A DNA stretch of 38,195 nt from Gammaproteobacteria bacterium (GTDB lineage: Bacteria; Pseudomonadota; Gammaproteobacteria; Thiohalomonadales; Thiohalomonadaceae). Location of the stretch: positions 1-38,195 of the forward strand of contig JADGBN010000016.1 of NCBI GenBank assembly GCA_015231435.1, given 5' to 3'. Below, one piece after another: positions 1 through 8,233 of the stretch. The notes beneath the pieces were generated by a model. The model was not told where the DNA came from, did no database searches, and saw only the letters and a program-made list of their open reading frames with translations. The position numbers and the translations under genes are program-made. Positions within the stretch are counted from its first letter, which is position 1, and each line of letters begins with the position of its first letter.

Positions 1-169
1 AAAAATGTCTCATGAATGTATTCCTGAATAATGGATAAAATGGGTTAAAGCAAAAATGGTTTGCGATGCCTGATACAACAATTTAGATGGTCTGATACCG
101 TCACTGTTTAAATGGGGCAGCATGTTGTTTCAAATGCCGGTCAACCGGGAGCCGAGTCAATTTCCTAAT

Positions 170-480
170 CACGGGTTGTACAAATCCTTATCCCACATAT
201 CACCTGCGATATTCCGTTCGTTAGCGTACATAAAGCAAAAGAAATGAAAATGCTGGGCATACCCTGCTTTGAAGATCGCATCGTGTTGTTCAAGTGGCGC
301 AACCACCGTAGCCAGCGCGAAGCGTGAATTGGTCGCGCTTTGGCGCGGTGCTCAAAACATGGCTGTCACCAGTACGTATCAAGCACAATTTATATCCACA
401 CTATGTGAATGACTCAAGCTGGGAGCTGGATGGTGTAAGGGTCTAAATCCGGTTCTGCGAGGGAGACAAGCTACGTAAAT
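170..480 (+). mobile_element. Decayed 3' end of a group II intron
   Basis: No intact gene is present. Around 240-290 a plus-strand frame reads LGIPCFEDRIVL, which resembles the fingers motif of group II intron reverse transcriptases (usually LGIPxxxDRIVQ). The frame then stops and the remaining RT/maturase domains are missing, so an internal deletion is inferred. Near 423 comes a hairpin typical of intron domain V, and the frame through it reads IRFCEG, a familiar by-product of translating domain V. Positions 1-170 hold nothing else I recognise. The element is dead as a retroelement. The exact left boundary cannot be set from this window. Confidence 0.45.
423..455 (+). ncRNA. Group II intron domain V-like hairpin (degenerate)
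   Basis: GAGCTGGAT (423-431) pairs over nine positions, allowing G-U, with ATCCGGTTC (447-455). This matches the basal stem of group II intron domain V, including an AGC triad at the expected place. The distal stem is poorly formed and has no clear GNRA tetraloop, consistent with decay. Confidence 0.45.
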
Positions 481-575
481 AAATGAAATTTATCGTGTCT
501 GACCCCGTTTCCTCTATTAACGACGCTGCGCCATCTGCCCTGCAAGTGGTGTGCATGCGTACCAGTTTAGATGGT

Positions 576-974
576 TTAGTTTGGCAGTGTCGCCACTGTC
601 GCTTCTCGAAGAATGATACTGTCCGCACTGATGAGCACCATACCCTCTATCTCTGCTTGAGCTAATAACATACGGTCGAATGGGTCGCGATGATCAATGG
701 CCATCTGACCAGCATAGAGCGCGTGTTCGGTTTTAATCGTTAACTCAACAAAACCAGCCTGTTGCAATAGTTGCGGATAGTTTGCCACAATTTCCGTTGC
801 CTCCGGCAGTTTGCGAATACGGTATTTGGTGGCTATCTCCCACGCTGTCGCTGCGCTGATCCAGATAGTATTGCTTCTATTGGCAATCGCTTTGCGGGTT
901 CGGTCACTCAATTCAGGCGCATCAAATAGCCACCAGAGTAAGATGTGGGTATCAAGTAGATAGTCTATTCCCAT
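576..974 (-). CDS. PIN-domain toxin (VapC family)
   Basis: This is a 132-residue single-domain PIN protein, the usual size for a type II toxin ribonuclease that cleaves tRNA or rRNA with Mg2+. The N-terminal LLDTHILLW supplies the first acidic residue (D8), WEIATKYR a central glutamate, and RDPFDRMLLAQA followed by LISAD the C-terminal acidic positions. This is the WEIA/DPFDR subtype of VapC. Its start codon overlaps the end of the upstream small gene by 10 bp, the normal antitoxin-toxin coupling. It appears intact although surrounded by pseudogenes. The family is firm. The RNA target cannot be predicted. Confidence 0.85.
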   Translation of the reverse strand: MGIDYLLDTHILLWWLFDAPELSDRTRKAIANRSNTIWISAATAWEIATKYRIRKLPEATEIVANYPQLLQQAGFVELTIKTEHALYAGQMAIDHRDPFDRMLLAQAEIEGMVLISADSIILREATVATLPN

Positions 975-1177
975 GCAGCCAACTCTTCTGTGGGAAGTGG
1001 TTCAAAAAATTGACTGCCTAGTGACCCCTGCACCAAACCCGGTTGTCGATCCGGTAACTTGGATGGATGCGCTCCTTCTTCAAATACCACAATGACCCGA
1101 GCATATTCCAATTCGGGAGGAGTGCCTAGCCATTGCAGCGTGCCATGGTGGTAAGTTGCTTGGTAACTTTTCAGCAT
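965..1177 (-). CDS. Putative antitoxin partner of the PIN toxin
   Basis: This 70-residue protein lies immediately upstream of, and overlaps by 10 bp, the PIN toxin gene. The N-terminus (MLKSYQATYHHGTLQWLG then ARVIVVFEE) has the short beta-strand pattern of small antitoxins that begin with a 'key/TYEDG'-like sheet and end in a flexible toxin-binding tail. The tail here is acidic and hydrophobic (FFEPLPTEELAAWE), suitable for wrapping around the toxin. No classical AbrB or RHH motif is obvious, so the antitoxin call rests mainly on size, overlap and order. It would be expected to repress its own promoter. Confidence 0.65.
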   Translation of the reverse strand: MLKSYQATYHHGTLQWLGTPPELEYARVIVVFEEGAHPSKLPDRQPGLVQGSLGSQFFEPLPTEELAAWE

Positions 1178-1188
1178 ATTTGACTCCG

Positions 1189-1566
1189 GTTAGTACCTCG
1201 CCAGCAGCCGATGACTGACGACGAGGTTGTGGCTCTGCTCATCACTAACCGGCTTAGTTAGCTCGGTTGCTGGCGGGGTTAACTCGACGGGGGCAGGTCA
1301 ATATGGAGCGTATCGAAGGCACTATCGACCGCTGCGCCATCAAACATTAGCCGTGGCTCCAGTCGCATCATGGTTGGCCGACTACGCACCAACGGTTGCG
1401 GCTTGCGCCTCTGCACGGCCTCGACGCTAGCGGTACGATGGCTAAACAGAAACTCTTTAAGCACGGTCACAACTCTTTTAGGCAAAATATCACCCCCTCC
1501 AACTATCCGATTACTCATTTCTGTTTCGTCCGGCAACGATAAATCACTATCATTTCCGACTCGCAT
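1189..1566 (-). pseudogene. N-terminal remnant of a LEPR-XLL giant surface protein
   Basis: The minus-strand frame contains MMRLEPRLMFDGAA, the hallmark N-terminal LEPR-XLL signature of very large secreted or surface proteins (often followed by DUF4347 and cadherin-like or RTX repeats). Here the frame stops at 1279, about 30 residues after the motif. A shifted frame continues with TPPATELTKPVSDEQSHNLVV to about 1189 before stopping, which looks like the original sequence after a small indel. The giant repeat region is absent. The antitoxin/PIN pair begins directly downstream. Start codon choice is uncertain: ATG at 1566 or 1518, or TTG at 1587. I regard this as a dead fragment. Confidence 0.6.
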
Positions 1567-1628
1567 ATTACCGCAAAACAAGCACAAGTTCTTGCGCTAT
1601 TTTACCTCGCTACTAGCGCATTTTTACC

Positions 1629-2203
1629 CTATTTGCCAATCGCCTTCAGGCTCATCTCCCAGTGGAAACCGCCCGACTCATCTTCGACCTTATGGTGCCG
1701 AACAATAACCCGACTAGCAGGCGCTTTGGGAATGAGCTGCTTATGCACACTGCGAATCTCATTAAACTCATGTAGCGTACCGTTGACCCGCATCTCTGCC
1801 CCCTTCGGTGACCGGTTCGAGGCGTGCGGTGCGGTTAACGTGGTGGCCGTAGTAGTTCATTTTTCCGGTAAAGTGGTCGCGCATATGAAAGACCGGCCCA
1901 GCGTGTAGGGCGATGCGAATACCGATACGCGTCTCCTGATCCGTCATCTGTTGATAAGTGGATACTGCGTCTTTCAGGCTCAGGGCAAATTGCGCGAGTT
2001 GTGTGGCACTCTCCATCACCGCAAAAATCGCGTCACCCCAGGTGTTGAGATAACTGTTTTCAGGAGTATCTGCGGCAACGGCGGCGCTAACTTTGGCAAT
2101 CATCTGGTCAATAAAGATCGGTGTCTGCTCCTCACGCAGGCGACTAAAGCCGACAAAATCGGCAACCCTATGGAAAAAAACTCAACCCGCTGCAAATTAG
2201 AGC
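1629..2203 (-). pseudogene. Frameshifted class III adenylate/guanylate cyclase domain
   Basis: Three pieces in different frames make one class III nucleotidyl cyclase homology domain. Near 2125-2165 the frame reads ADFVGFSRLREEQ, resembling the first metal-binding motif. Positions 1768-2103 carry NTWGDAIFAVME, RIALHAGPVF and VNRTARLEPVTEGG. A shifted frame (about 1629-1800) continues MRVNGTLHEFNEIRSVHKQ and ends at 1629. At least one frameshift lies just after the VNRTARLEPVTE motif. Another may lie in the seven-T run near 2174-2180. Class III cyclases often sit on or near STAND ATPases, and the gene at 2301 is such an ATPase remnant on the opposite strand. Confidence 0.7.
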
Positions 2204-2300
2204 GATTCTTGACACACCCGCAGCGGCCAACCCCCTCTACCTGAAAACCCTGCTTAATGAGTTACGCCTCTTTGGAAATTTTGAAGCCCTTGATAACCGG

Positions 2301-4379
2301 ATGGTGCAATACCTTAATTGCGATAATATCAGCTCTCTCTTTCAACGCCTGTTACAGCGGTTGGAGGGGGACTATCAACGTCAGGTGCCCGAACTGGTGG
2401 AGCGCGTCATGCGCTATATCTACTGCTGCCGCAGCGGTCTTTACGAAGTGGAACTGCTTGATCTGCTGGGTGAGAAGGATGCGCTCCCCTACTCCCTCTG
2501 GGCGCCACTCTCTCTCGCCCTGTCGCAAATTATCAGCCAACGCTCCGGACGCTTAACCTTCTTTCACAACTACCTTCACGAAGCGGTCGAACAGCGCTAC
2601 CTTGCCGACACCCCGCAGCGCCAAGCGGTGCATCGCCAGCTTGCCCGCTACTTCGCCGCTCACCCCGACAGCGATCGCCAGATTGAGGAGCTACCTTGGC
2701 AGTTGCAACAGGCCAAAGAGTGGTCAGCGTTGCAGCAGTTTGTCGCTGACCCGTTGCGTTTTGCCCGTCTTTGGGAAAAAAGCAGTTACGAAGCACGCCT
2801 CTGCTGGGCAGCGCTAGAAACCAACAGCGGCGCGACCCCCCTCACCACCTATCAAGCACTGCTTGAACATCCACAACAGTATGGTAACGAAAAGTGGCCC
2901 ATCGCCCAGCTGCTAATGAGCACCGGTTTTCGCCTTCAGGCTGAACCCCTGCTAGCGACACTGGTTGCGAGTTATCGCAGCAGTCACGATCTGCGCAATC
3001 TTCCCGGTGCCCTCGATAACTACGCCAACCTGCTCATTGAGCGGGGGGAGCTTGCCACCGCGACCACCCTCTATCAGGAGGCAGAAACGATTGCGCGACA
3101 GCAGAACGACATTTTTGCACTGCAACGCGCCTACGGTAATCAGGCGCACCTACTGCTGCGCCAGGGCGATCTGACTGGGGCACGGCAGCGTTATCGTGAT
3201 AAAGCCGCGCTCTGCCGCCAGCATAATCACCTCGATGGACTTCAAGCGGCACTGGGTGGCGAGGCGGTGGCACTGCAACAGCTTGGCGATCTTGATGCCG
3301 CTATGCAGCTGTTTGAGAAGAAGGCGGAAATTTGTCGCGAGTGTGGTAACCGCGAGGAGTATCAGCAGGCGCTGGCCTATCAGGCAGGCATTATTCTTGA
3401 ACGCGGCGATCCCGAACGTGCAGATCGCCTCTATCAGGAGACGGAGCAGATCGCCCGTAGCCTCGGCAACCGTCATGGTATGCAGCAGGCGATGGCAAAC
3501 CGAGCGCTCGTCGCCTTTCGCCGGGGCGATAGTGACGCTGCCAAAACGCTGCTTGCCGAGGCGAAGGAGATCTGTCTTGCCACCGCCAACCGCGATGGCC
3601 TGCAACGTATTTTCGGCGTACAGGCGAATATCGCCTACGCAGCGGGTGACTATCGCCAAGCACTCCTCCATGCCAGAGATGAGTTGCAGATCTGTGACGA
3701 AATGGGTAATCAGCTTGATGCCAGTAACGCCCTAACGACTGTCGCTGCATCACTGCAACAGCTGGGACAATATGAGGCCGCTGCCACACAGTATCAGCAA
3801 CTAATTACCCGACAACAGCAGCTTGGCAACCGTGCGGGAGAACAGGCGGCGCTGGCGGGTCTTGCGGCGTGCCGCCAGGCGGAGGGCGATGTTGCCGCCG
3901 CAATCAGCCTGCTCCAACAGAGTATTACCCTCTGCCGCACGCTGCAACAGCCGACAATTCTCAAAAACCTGCTGTCACGCGAGGCGAGGCTGCTGCAGCA
4001 ACAAGGGGAGATAAAAGCTGCACTCACTCGGTTACAGGAGGAGGCGACGCTTTGCCAACAGCAGAGTGATGGGTTGGGTCTCGCCCTCTCCTACCACCAG
4101 CAAGCGCGTTGTTGGCAAGATTCAGGTCACCACTGGCGGGCGATTCGGCTCTACAAGCAGAGTGCCGCCACCGCGCGGCGTTATGATGATGCGGAGGGTG
4201 AGCTGCGCGCCCTTGCCAACCACGCCATTTTACTTATTAACAGCAAGCGCCGTGAACAGCTGGTCAAGGCGAAACCCCTTATTCAGAGCGCCCTGCAGCT
4301 GGCGATAACTGCCAAACTCCCCACCACCCAGCGTGAGCTTGAGCGCATTGTCGCCTACTTAAAGGAGCAACTGCAGTGA
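2301..4379 (+). CDS. STAND ATPase C-terminal fragment with a long TPR array
   Basis: The protein has 692 residues from the ATG used here, but coding character extends upstream in frame to about 2172 (KKLNPLQIRAILDTPAAANP, then LYLKTLLNELRLFG). That segment is typical of the end of the helical part of NACHT/STAND-type NTPases, so the P-loop half is missing and the gene is 5'-truncated. Residues about 20-150 are the winged-helix-like region after the ATPase. From about residue 210 to 660 there are ten or more tandem ~40-residue TPR units of the type NLLIERGELATATTLYQEA. Such arrays bind protein or peptide partners. No signal peptide is seen, so it is probably cytoplasmic. The stop overlaps the start of the vWA gene (GTGA), indicating translational coupling. 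Whether the truncated gene is expressed is unknown. Confidence 0.75.
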   Translation: MVQYLNCDNISSLFQRLLQRLEGDYQRQVPELVERVMRYIYCCRSGLYEVELLDLLGEKDALPYSLWAPLSLALSQIISQRSGRLTFFHNYLHEAVEQRYLADTPQRQAVHRQLARYFAAHPDSDRQIEELPWQLQQAKEWSALQQFVADPLRFARLWEKSSYEARLCWAALETNSGATPLTTYQALLEHPQQYGNEKWPIAQLLMSTGFRLQAEPLLATLVASYRSSHDLRNLPGALDNYANLLIERGELATATTLYQEAETIARQQNDIFALQRAYGNQAHLLLRQGDLTGARQRYRDKAALCRQHNHLDGLQAALGGEAVALQQLGDLDAAMQLFEKKAEICRECGNREEYQQALAYQAGIILERGDPERADRLYQETEQIARSLGNRHGMQQAMANRALVAFRRGDSDAAKTLLAEAKEICLATANRDGLQRIFGVQANIAYAAGDYRQALLHARDELQICDEMGNQLDASNALTTVAASLQQLGQYEAAATQYQQLITRQQQLGNRAGEQAALAGLAACRQAEGDVAAAISLLQQSITLCRTLQQPTILKNLLSREARLLQQQGEIKAALTRLQEEATLCQQQSDGLGLALSYHQQARCWQDSGHHWRAIRLYKQSAATARRYDDAEGELRALANHAILLINSKRREQLVKAKPLIQSALQLAITAKLPTTQRELERIVAYLKEQLQ

Positions 4380-5962
4380 GGCGGATCTGGCTACTGCTGC
4401 TGCTCTTTCCCCTCTGTAGCCAGAGCAGCAGCGTCCCGATGATCGGCGGGGATGTCGTTATTCTCTTTGACCAGTCACAATCGATGGGGCGCTATAACGC
4501 CAAACTGGTTGCAGAACAGCTGCTATTAACCCTAATCAATACCTTCGGCGTTAACAACCCGATTATCTTCGCCGGCTTTGCCGAAAAAGTAGAGGTTCAC
4601 CTACGCATTGAGCGCTATGACACACCCCAAACTGCAATAGATCGGGAGCAGCTGCGACAACAGATAAAAGCGATCCCGCTACGCGGCAAAGTTACCGACT
4701 TTGAACCTGCACTGCGCTACCTTGAGCGCTATGACGAACAGCAGGGGGCGCTGGCGCTGGCGGTCATTATCACCGATGGTCAGCCCGATATTTGGGATCG
4801 CAAACTGCGCTACCTTAATCCCGAAATCCGTCACGACCCACGTTATGCCCAACTGAATCAGCGTCAGGAGAAGATGGTGGAGGCGGGAGCCACTGCGGAC
4901 GCCCGCTATGACGCCCTAAACCATGGGTATGAAGAAAAAAATAACGAAATCATTGAGCAAACCCTAACGCAACTCGCCAGTAAAACAGGTGAGCGGTTAA
5001 TCCTGCTCAATCTCGGTAGTGGCGCAGAGAATTTTATGCGCCAATGGCACGAACGCGCCGCAGCCACCCTTATCGAAACGCCGCTTCCTGTCGCTGCTGA
5101 CGCTAATCAGGCTGCAACCGATACACTGTTACGGCAGACACTACAACAGCTGCTGGAGATTAGCAGCCGCCTCTTTGCTGTGCCACTGCCTGGGGATGCC
5201 GGACAGCGCATTGATCTGGCAAGCGATAGTGACCTCTTCTGGACACCGCCGCAGCGCGATAGCGAAAAGGAGCAAGTCGTCACGCCGCAACCGCCTACAC
5301 CCCCTGCCATGTTCGTACCGCCCCCGCCCTGGTACACAATCCCGCTGCTACAGCAGCAACTTCTGTTAAGTTGGGTACTGCTGCTCTACTTAATTCTGCG
5401 CATTCGGCAGCGGCGTGACTTTGCCCGCCGCGCCCTCACCTTCCCACCCCTCGATGACCCTCTCTATGTCGACGCGGTGCAGCGCCGCCTTTTTGCCATC
5501 TCCACCACCTCGCCCGAGAGTGCCAACCGCTACCTTGATGAGCAGATCCGAGAAGCCAGCAGCAGCGGCAACAAAACGCGCCTGCGCCTGCTAGAGCTGG
5601 AGAAACTTAAATACCGTTTTGACCGCCGCATCTCCCTGCGCGCCAAAATTCCGCCAGATACCATGGCATTAATCTGCACACCAGAGGTGACGAGTCCGCT
5701 AACTATTATTGATATCTCGCTGCAGGCGCTGCATTTTCACTGTGCCGAATTTAACAATGCCAAAATTAGCGGCATCCAACTACTAAGCAGCGGCGAGACG
5801 TTCGCTATCGCAACCTACCACCTACGCAAACGCAGCGAAATCGACTATATTCTCCTACTTGAACGCTTTGTGAATGAAACCGAGCACCGAATGCGCTGGA
5901 TTGAACTTCTGACCCGCGTTGAATCCCAAACCTTCCCCACCAAAGAGGTCCCCCCGCAATGA
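4376..5962 (+). CDS. Membrane-anchored von Willebrand factor A domain protein
   Basis: This 528-residue protein starts with GTG overlapping the upstream stop. Residues 1-20 form a hydrophobic export signal or anchor. A vWA domain covers about residues 24-240 with an intact MIDAS: DQSQS at 32-36, T107 in GKVTDFEPAL and D134 in ITDGQPD. It is followed by a proline-rich stretch (PPTPPAMFVPPPP), a membrane helix (about 320-340, LLLSWVLLLYLILRI) and an arginine-rich cytoplasmic segment. The C-terminal ~100 residues contain IDISLQALHF after an R-rich start, faintly like a PilZ fold; this is speculative. Topology suggests the vWA domain is periplasmic and the C-terminus cytoplasmic. A metal-dependent protein-binding role is inferred. 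It is coupled to TPR and coiled-coil neighbours. Confidence 0.8.
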   Translation: MRRIWLLLLLFPLCSQSSSVPMIGGDVVILFDQSQSMGRYNAKLVAEQLLLTLINTFGVNNPIIFAGFAEKVEVHLRIERYDTPQTAIDREQLRQQIKAIPLRGKVTDFEPALRYLERYDEQQGALALAVIITDGQPDIWDRKLRYLNPEIRHDPRYAQLNQRQEKMVEAGATADARYDALNHGYEEKNNEIIEQTLTQLASKTGERLILLNLGSGAENFMRQWHERAAATLIETPLPVAADANQAATDTLLRQTLQQLLEISSRLFAVPLPGDAGQRIDLASDSDLFWTPPQRDSEKEQVVTPQPPTPPAMFVPPPPWYTIPLLQQQLLLSWVLLLYLILRIRQRRDFARRALTFPPLDDPLYVDAVQRRLFAISTTSPESANRYLDEQIREASSSGNKTRLRLLELEKLKYRFDRRISLRAKIPPDTMALICTPEVTSPLTIIDISLQALHFHCAEFNNAKISGIQLLSSGETFAIATYHLRKRSEIDYILLLERFVNETEHRMRWIELLTRVESQTFPTKEVPPQ

Positions 5963-6507
5963 CCCTCTATCTTGTCGCCCTGCTACTGCTTTTTTTCCCC
6001 ATCGCCCACCTCATTTGCGAACGCCGCCAGCGCCAGCGCCTGCAACAGAGCGTCACTCTACTTCGCAGTGAAACCAGCAAGGAGATTGCCGATCTAACCG
6101 ACCGACGCGATGCCCTTCAGACTGAAATTACCGCACTTGAAGTTCACTACAGTCAGCAGCGCCAGCAGCAGGCAGAGGCCCTTGTGCAACTTCAGGAGGC
6201 GCACACCCTGCAGCAGACAGCCTTAGCTGAAGCGATAGTCCAGCAGCGCCACGAACAACTCCAGCAGATGCGCGCAACCCTTAATCAGGAGATTCAGCAA
6301 CTTCACAGCGAAGCCCTGCACGCCCTGAACGCCGAGATGACCGCCAGACGCCAACAGCAACTAGAGGAGCTGGAACAGGCGCAAACCACCGCGATCACCG
6401 CCCTTGAAGCTTGGACAAATCAGGAATCAAAGCGTCTTAGTGAGCGCCTTGAGGCAGAGTATATGAGTGAGTTTGCCGCGTTACAGCAAAGGCTACATGA
6501 GTCATAA
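5959..6507 (+). CDS. Membrane-anchored coiled-coil protein
   Basis: The protein has 182 residues and its ATG overlaps the vWA stop (ATGA). Residues 2-20 form one transmembrane helix (LVALLLLFFPIAHLI). Nearly all the rest is a Gln/Glu/Arg-rich coiled coil with heptad-like spacing and no recognisable enzymatic motif. The order TPR, vWA and coiled coil with overlapping codons implies one transcript and probably one membrane-associated assembly. I do not recognise a named family. Structural scaffolding is inferred from composition alone. The gene ends 12 bases before an ERIC fragment. Confidence 0.7.
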   Translation: MTLYLVALLLLFFPIAHLICERRQRQRLQQSVTLLRSETSKEIADLTDRRDALQTEITALEVHYSQQRQQQAEALVQLQEAHTLQQTALAEAIVQQRHEQLQQMRATLNQEIQQLHSEALHALNAEMTARRQQQLEELEQAQTTAITALEAWTNQESKRLSERLEAEYMSEFAALQQRLHES

Positions 6508-6518
6508 ATGGCGTTTGA

Positions 6519-6548
6519 TATAGCCAAACTACTTGGAAATAGAGGTAG
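6519..6548. repeat. Fragment of an ERIC/IRU-like element
   Basis: The 30 bases here match, with about three differences, the left end of the longer element at 38074 (shared core CCAAACTACTTGGAAAT). Only the outer arm survives. On the minus strand this fragment supplies the stop codon (6529-6531) and the last few residues of the TauD-like gene. Confidence 0.7.
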
Positions 6549-7503
6549 CTATCGTGACCGCCGATCTCGGCGCACTGCTTATGCGAGGAGTGCTAACTCG
6601 ATCAAAATAGCGGGCACGATAAAAGAGCCGCGGCAGTGCCGCCGCGTCCGCAGGCGCATCGCTAAAGCCGTTGCGTTTATGCAGCACATTATTACAGATA
6701 AGCCCCATCCCCGCCTCCAGTTTAGCGTGATAGATATAGGGCGTCTTGCTGGCAAAAATAGCCTCTAGCGCTCTCTGTGCAGCTAAAGTCTGCGAATCAT
6801 CACGCCACACCGCATTGCGCTGACGTGCGGTATAGCGCATCGCTAACTGACCGCTCTTAGCATCCACCCAATAGACCGGTCCGACGGTTTCTGGGCGCAC
6901 GCCGCCGTCACTGTCGGTTCCTGCGGGAATGGTCAGCACATCGGGCTGCATCAACGCCACAATATGCGCCTCGCTACGCTCGCGTAGCAGCAGATAGAGC
7001 ATCTCATAATCCATCAAGCCACTCTCCCCCCCCGTTTGTGCCGGCTGCTCGCAGTGCACCACCATGCCGAGAATTTCGCGTCCCTCAGGGTTGTAATAAC
7101 CATCGGTATGCCAGTTAATCGGATGATTAGTATAGGGAATATAGGTGGCATGCGTCCCTTTGGGTTTAACGGTTATCGAGGTAATGCCATCATCATCAGC
7201 AAGAAAGTTACTATCGATGCGATGCAGGCCAAACTGTTCAGCCATACGCCGCGGAACCGCCTTGCCATGTCGCGCCGCTGCCGCCCCCTCCCGACAGGCG
7301 TAGATTGCCATATTGTTATCCGCGATGCGTGCTGCTATCGCCTGCTGTTCGGCAGCGGTGAGCTGTAACGGATTGGCCACTTCGACTATTAACTCGGCAA
7401 CGGTTACCGCCGCCCGCGCCAGACGCTGATCGCGCCAGCGGTCGTAGGCATCCTGCGTAGCTGCCGTCTGATTAAGGGCGAACGGGGAGCTGCTGGGGTG
7501 CAT
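6529..7503 (-). CDS. TauD/TfdA-like Fe(II)/2-oxoglutarate dioxygenase
   Basis: The product is 324 residues from the chosen ATG at 7503. An in-frame start at 7551 is possible but extends further into the preceding gene. The iron-binding facial triad is visible: H132 and D134 in NWHTDGYY, and H275 in NNVLHKRNGF. An arginine in the final LPRLFYRARYFD segment is suited to 2-oxoglutarate binding. TauD-family enzymes hydroxylate sulfonates, amino acids or related small molecules. There is no transporter or sulfonate operon here, so the substrate is unknown. The last ~20 residues (after RYFDRV) run into an ERIC fragment and probably do not belong to the original protein. It overlaps the CpxP-like gene by 32 bp. 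Confidence 0.8.
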   Translation of the reverse strand: MHPSSSPFALNQTAATQDAYDRWRDQRLARAAVTVAELIVEVANPLQLTAAEQQAIAARIADNNMAIYACREGAAAARHGKAVPRRMAEQFGLHRIDSNFLADDDGITSITVKPKGTHATYIPYTNHPINWHTDGYYNPEGREILGMVVHCEQPAQTGGESGLMDYEMLYLLLRERSEAHIVALMQPDVLTIPAGTDSDGGVRPETVGPVYWVDAKSGQLAMRYTARQRNAVWRDDSQTLAAQRALEAIFASKTPYIYHAKLEAGMGLICNNVLHKRNGFSDAPADAAALPRLFYRARYFDRVSTPRISSAPRSAVTIATSISK

Positions 7504-7990
7504 AGGGTGCCTCTGGGACGGCAGCATTGGAAGAGGAGTCAGCCGCAACACGGCGCTGCAACTGCTGTTTTTGTAATGGCGTCAACAGATCCATAATTTC
7601 GTTATGGGCTCGCGCCATGTCGCGAAAAGCCTCGCGCTGATAGGTGAAACTGTCGGCATAGAGTCGGTCAATCGCATCAACATCCCAAAGCTCCTGCAGG
7701 TAGATCTGCTGCAGCTTTTGCTGAATACGGCTTAACTCTTCAACCCGTTGCTGATGCCGCGTCTGCTGCCGCAGCATGAGCGCCTCGACCTGACGCTGCT
7801 GCTCGCTGCTCAGTTCAATACCGGCAAAAGGGCCATCAACAATCACCAGGGGTTGCGAAGTGACCGGAGCCGCTGGGGCTGGCGCGGCAGGATTGCTGCT
7901 AATACCAAAATCAACCGGTGCTGCCGCCCGCAGCGCACTCGCCAACAGCACCCCGATAATTAGCAGAAAATAACGGAACATCAACATCAC
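7472..7990 (-). CDS. CpxP/Spy-like periplasmic protein
   Basis: This 172-residue protein has a clear signal peptide (MMLMFRYFLLIIGVLLASAL, cleavage near AAA-PV) and a short Pro/Ala linker. A helical Gln/Arg-rich domain follows, with ELSSEQQRQVEALMLRQQ and a second LLTPLQKQQLQRR motif. The paired 'LTxxQ'-like motifs are characteristic of Spy/CpxP periplasmic chaperone and metal-stress proteins. The tail is Pro/Ala-rich. It lies 2 bp downstream of the YdcH gene and overlaps the dioxygenase, so the three genes are likely co-transcribed. Its exact client or metal is not evident. Confidence 0.65.
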   Translation of the reverse strand: MMLMFRYFLLIIGVLLASALRAAAPVDFGISSNPAAPAPAAPVTSQPLVIVDGPFAGIELSSEQQRQVEALMLRQQTRHQQRVEELSRIQQKLQQIYLQELWDVDAIDRLYADSFTYQREAFRDMARAHNEIMDLLTPLQKQQLQRRVAADSSSNAAVPEAPYAPQQLPVRP

Positions 7991-7992
7991 AG

Positions 7993-8214
7993 TTACGCAT
8001 CCAGATCGGGAATCAGCTCACTTTCAAAGCGACGAATCATATCTTTAAGCAGCAGTTTACGTTTTTTCAGACGGCGTAACTGAAATTGATCTGAAGTTGG
8101 TGCCAGTTGTAACGCGGCAATCGCCTGATCAAGGTCACGATGCTCCTGACGCAGCAGCTGCAAACGGTTATGCAAGGCTAGGATCTCTACGTTATCAAGG
8201 GGGTGGTCACTCAT
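7993..8214 (-). CDS. YdcH/DUF465 family small protein
   Basis: The 73-residue, all-helical protein fits DUF465. Its first helix is NRLQLLRQEHRDLDQAIAAL, followed by the conserved basic turn LRRLKKRKLLLKDMIRRFE. The length matches the family (about 70-75 residues). YdcH proteins are cytoplasmic helical hairpins of unknown function common in Proteobacteria. It is the second gene of the minus-strand cluster, 19 bp after the secreted protein gene and 2 bp before the CpxP-like gene. Confidence 0.85.
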   Translation of the reverse strand: MSDHPLDNVEILALHNRLQLLRQEHRDLDQAIAALQLAPTSDQFQLRRLKKRKLLLKDMIRRFESELIPDLDA

Positions 8215-8233
8215 TTTCGGTTTACCTGTCAGC

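Noticed and set aside
2352-4069. Several antisense ORFs (up to 173 residues) within the TPR gene
   Set aside because: They are shadows produced by the repetitive, G+C-biased TPR codons and lack motifs.
6529-7503. Taurine dioxygenase tauD proper
   Set aside because: The iron and 2-oxoglutarate residues fit the family, but there are no tauABC transporter genes and the substrate cannot be read from sequence.
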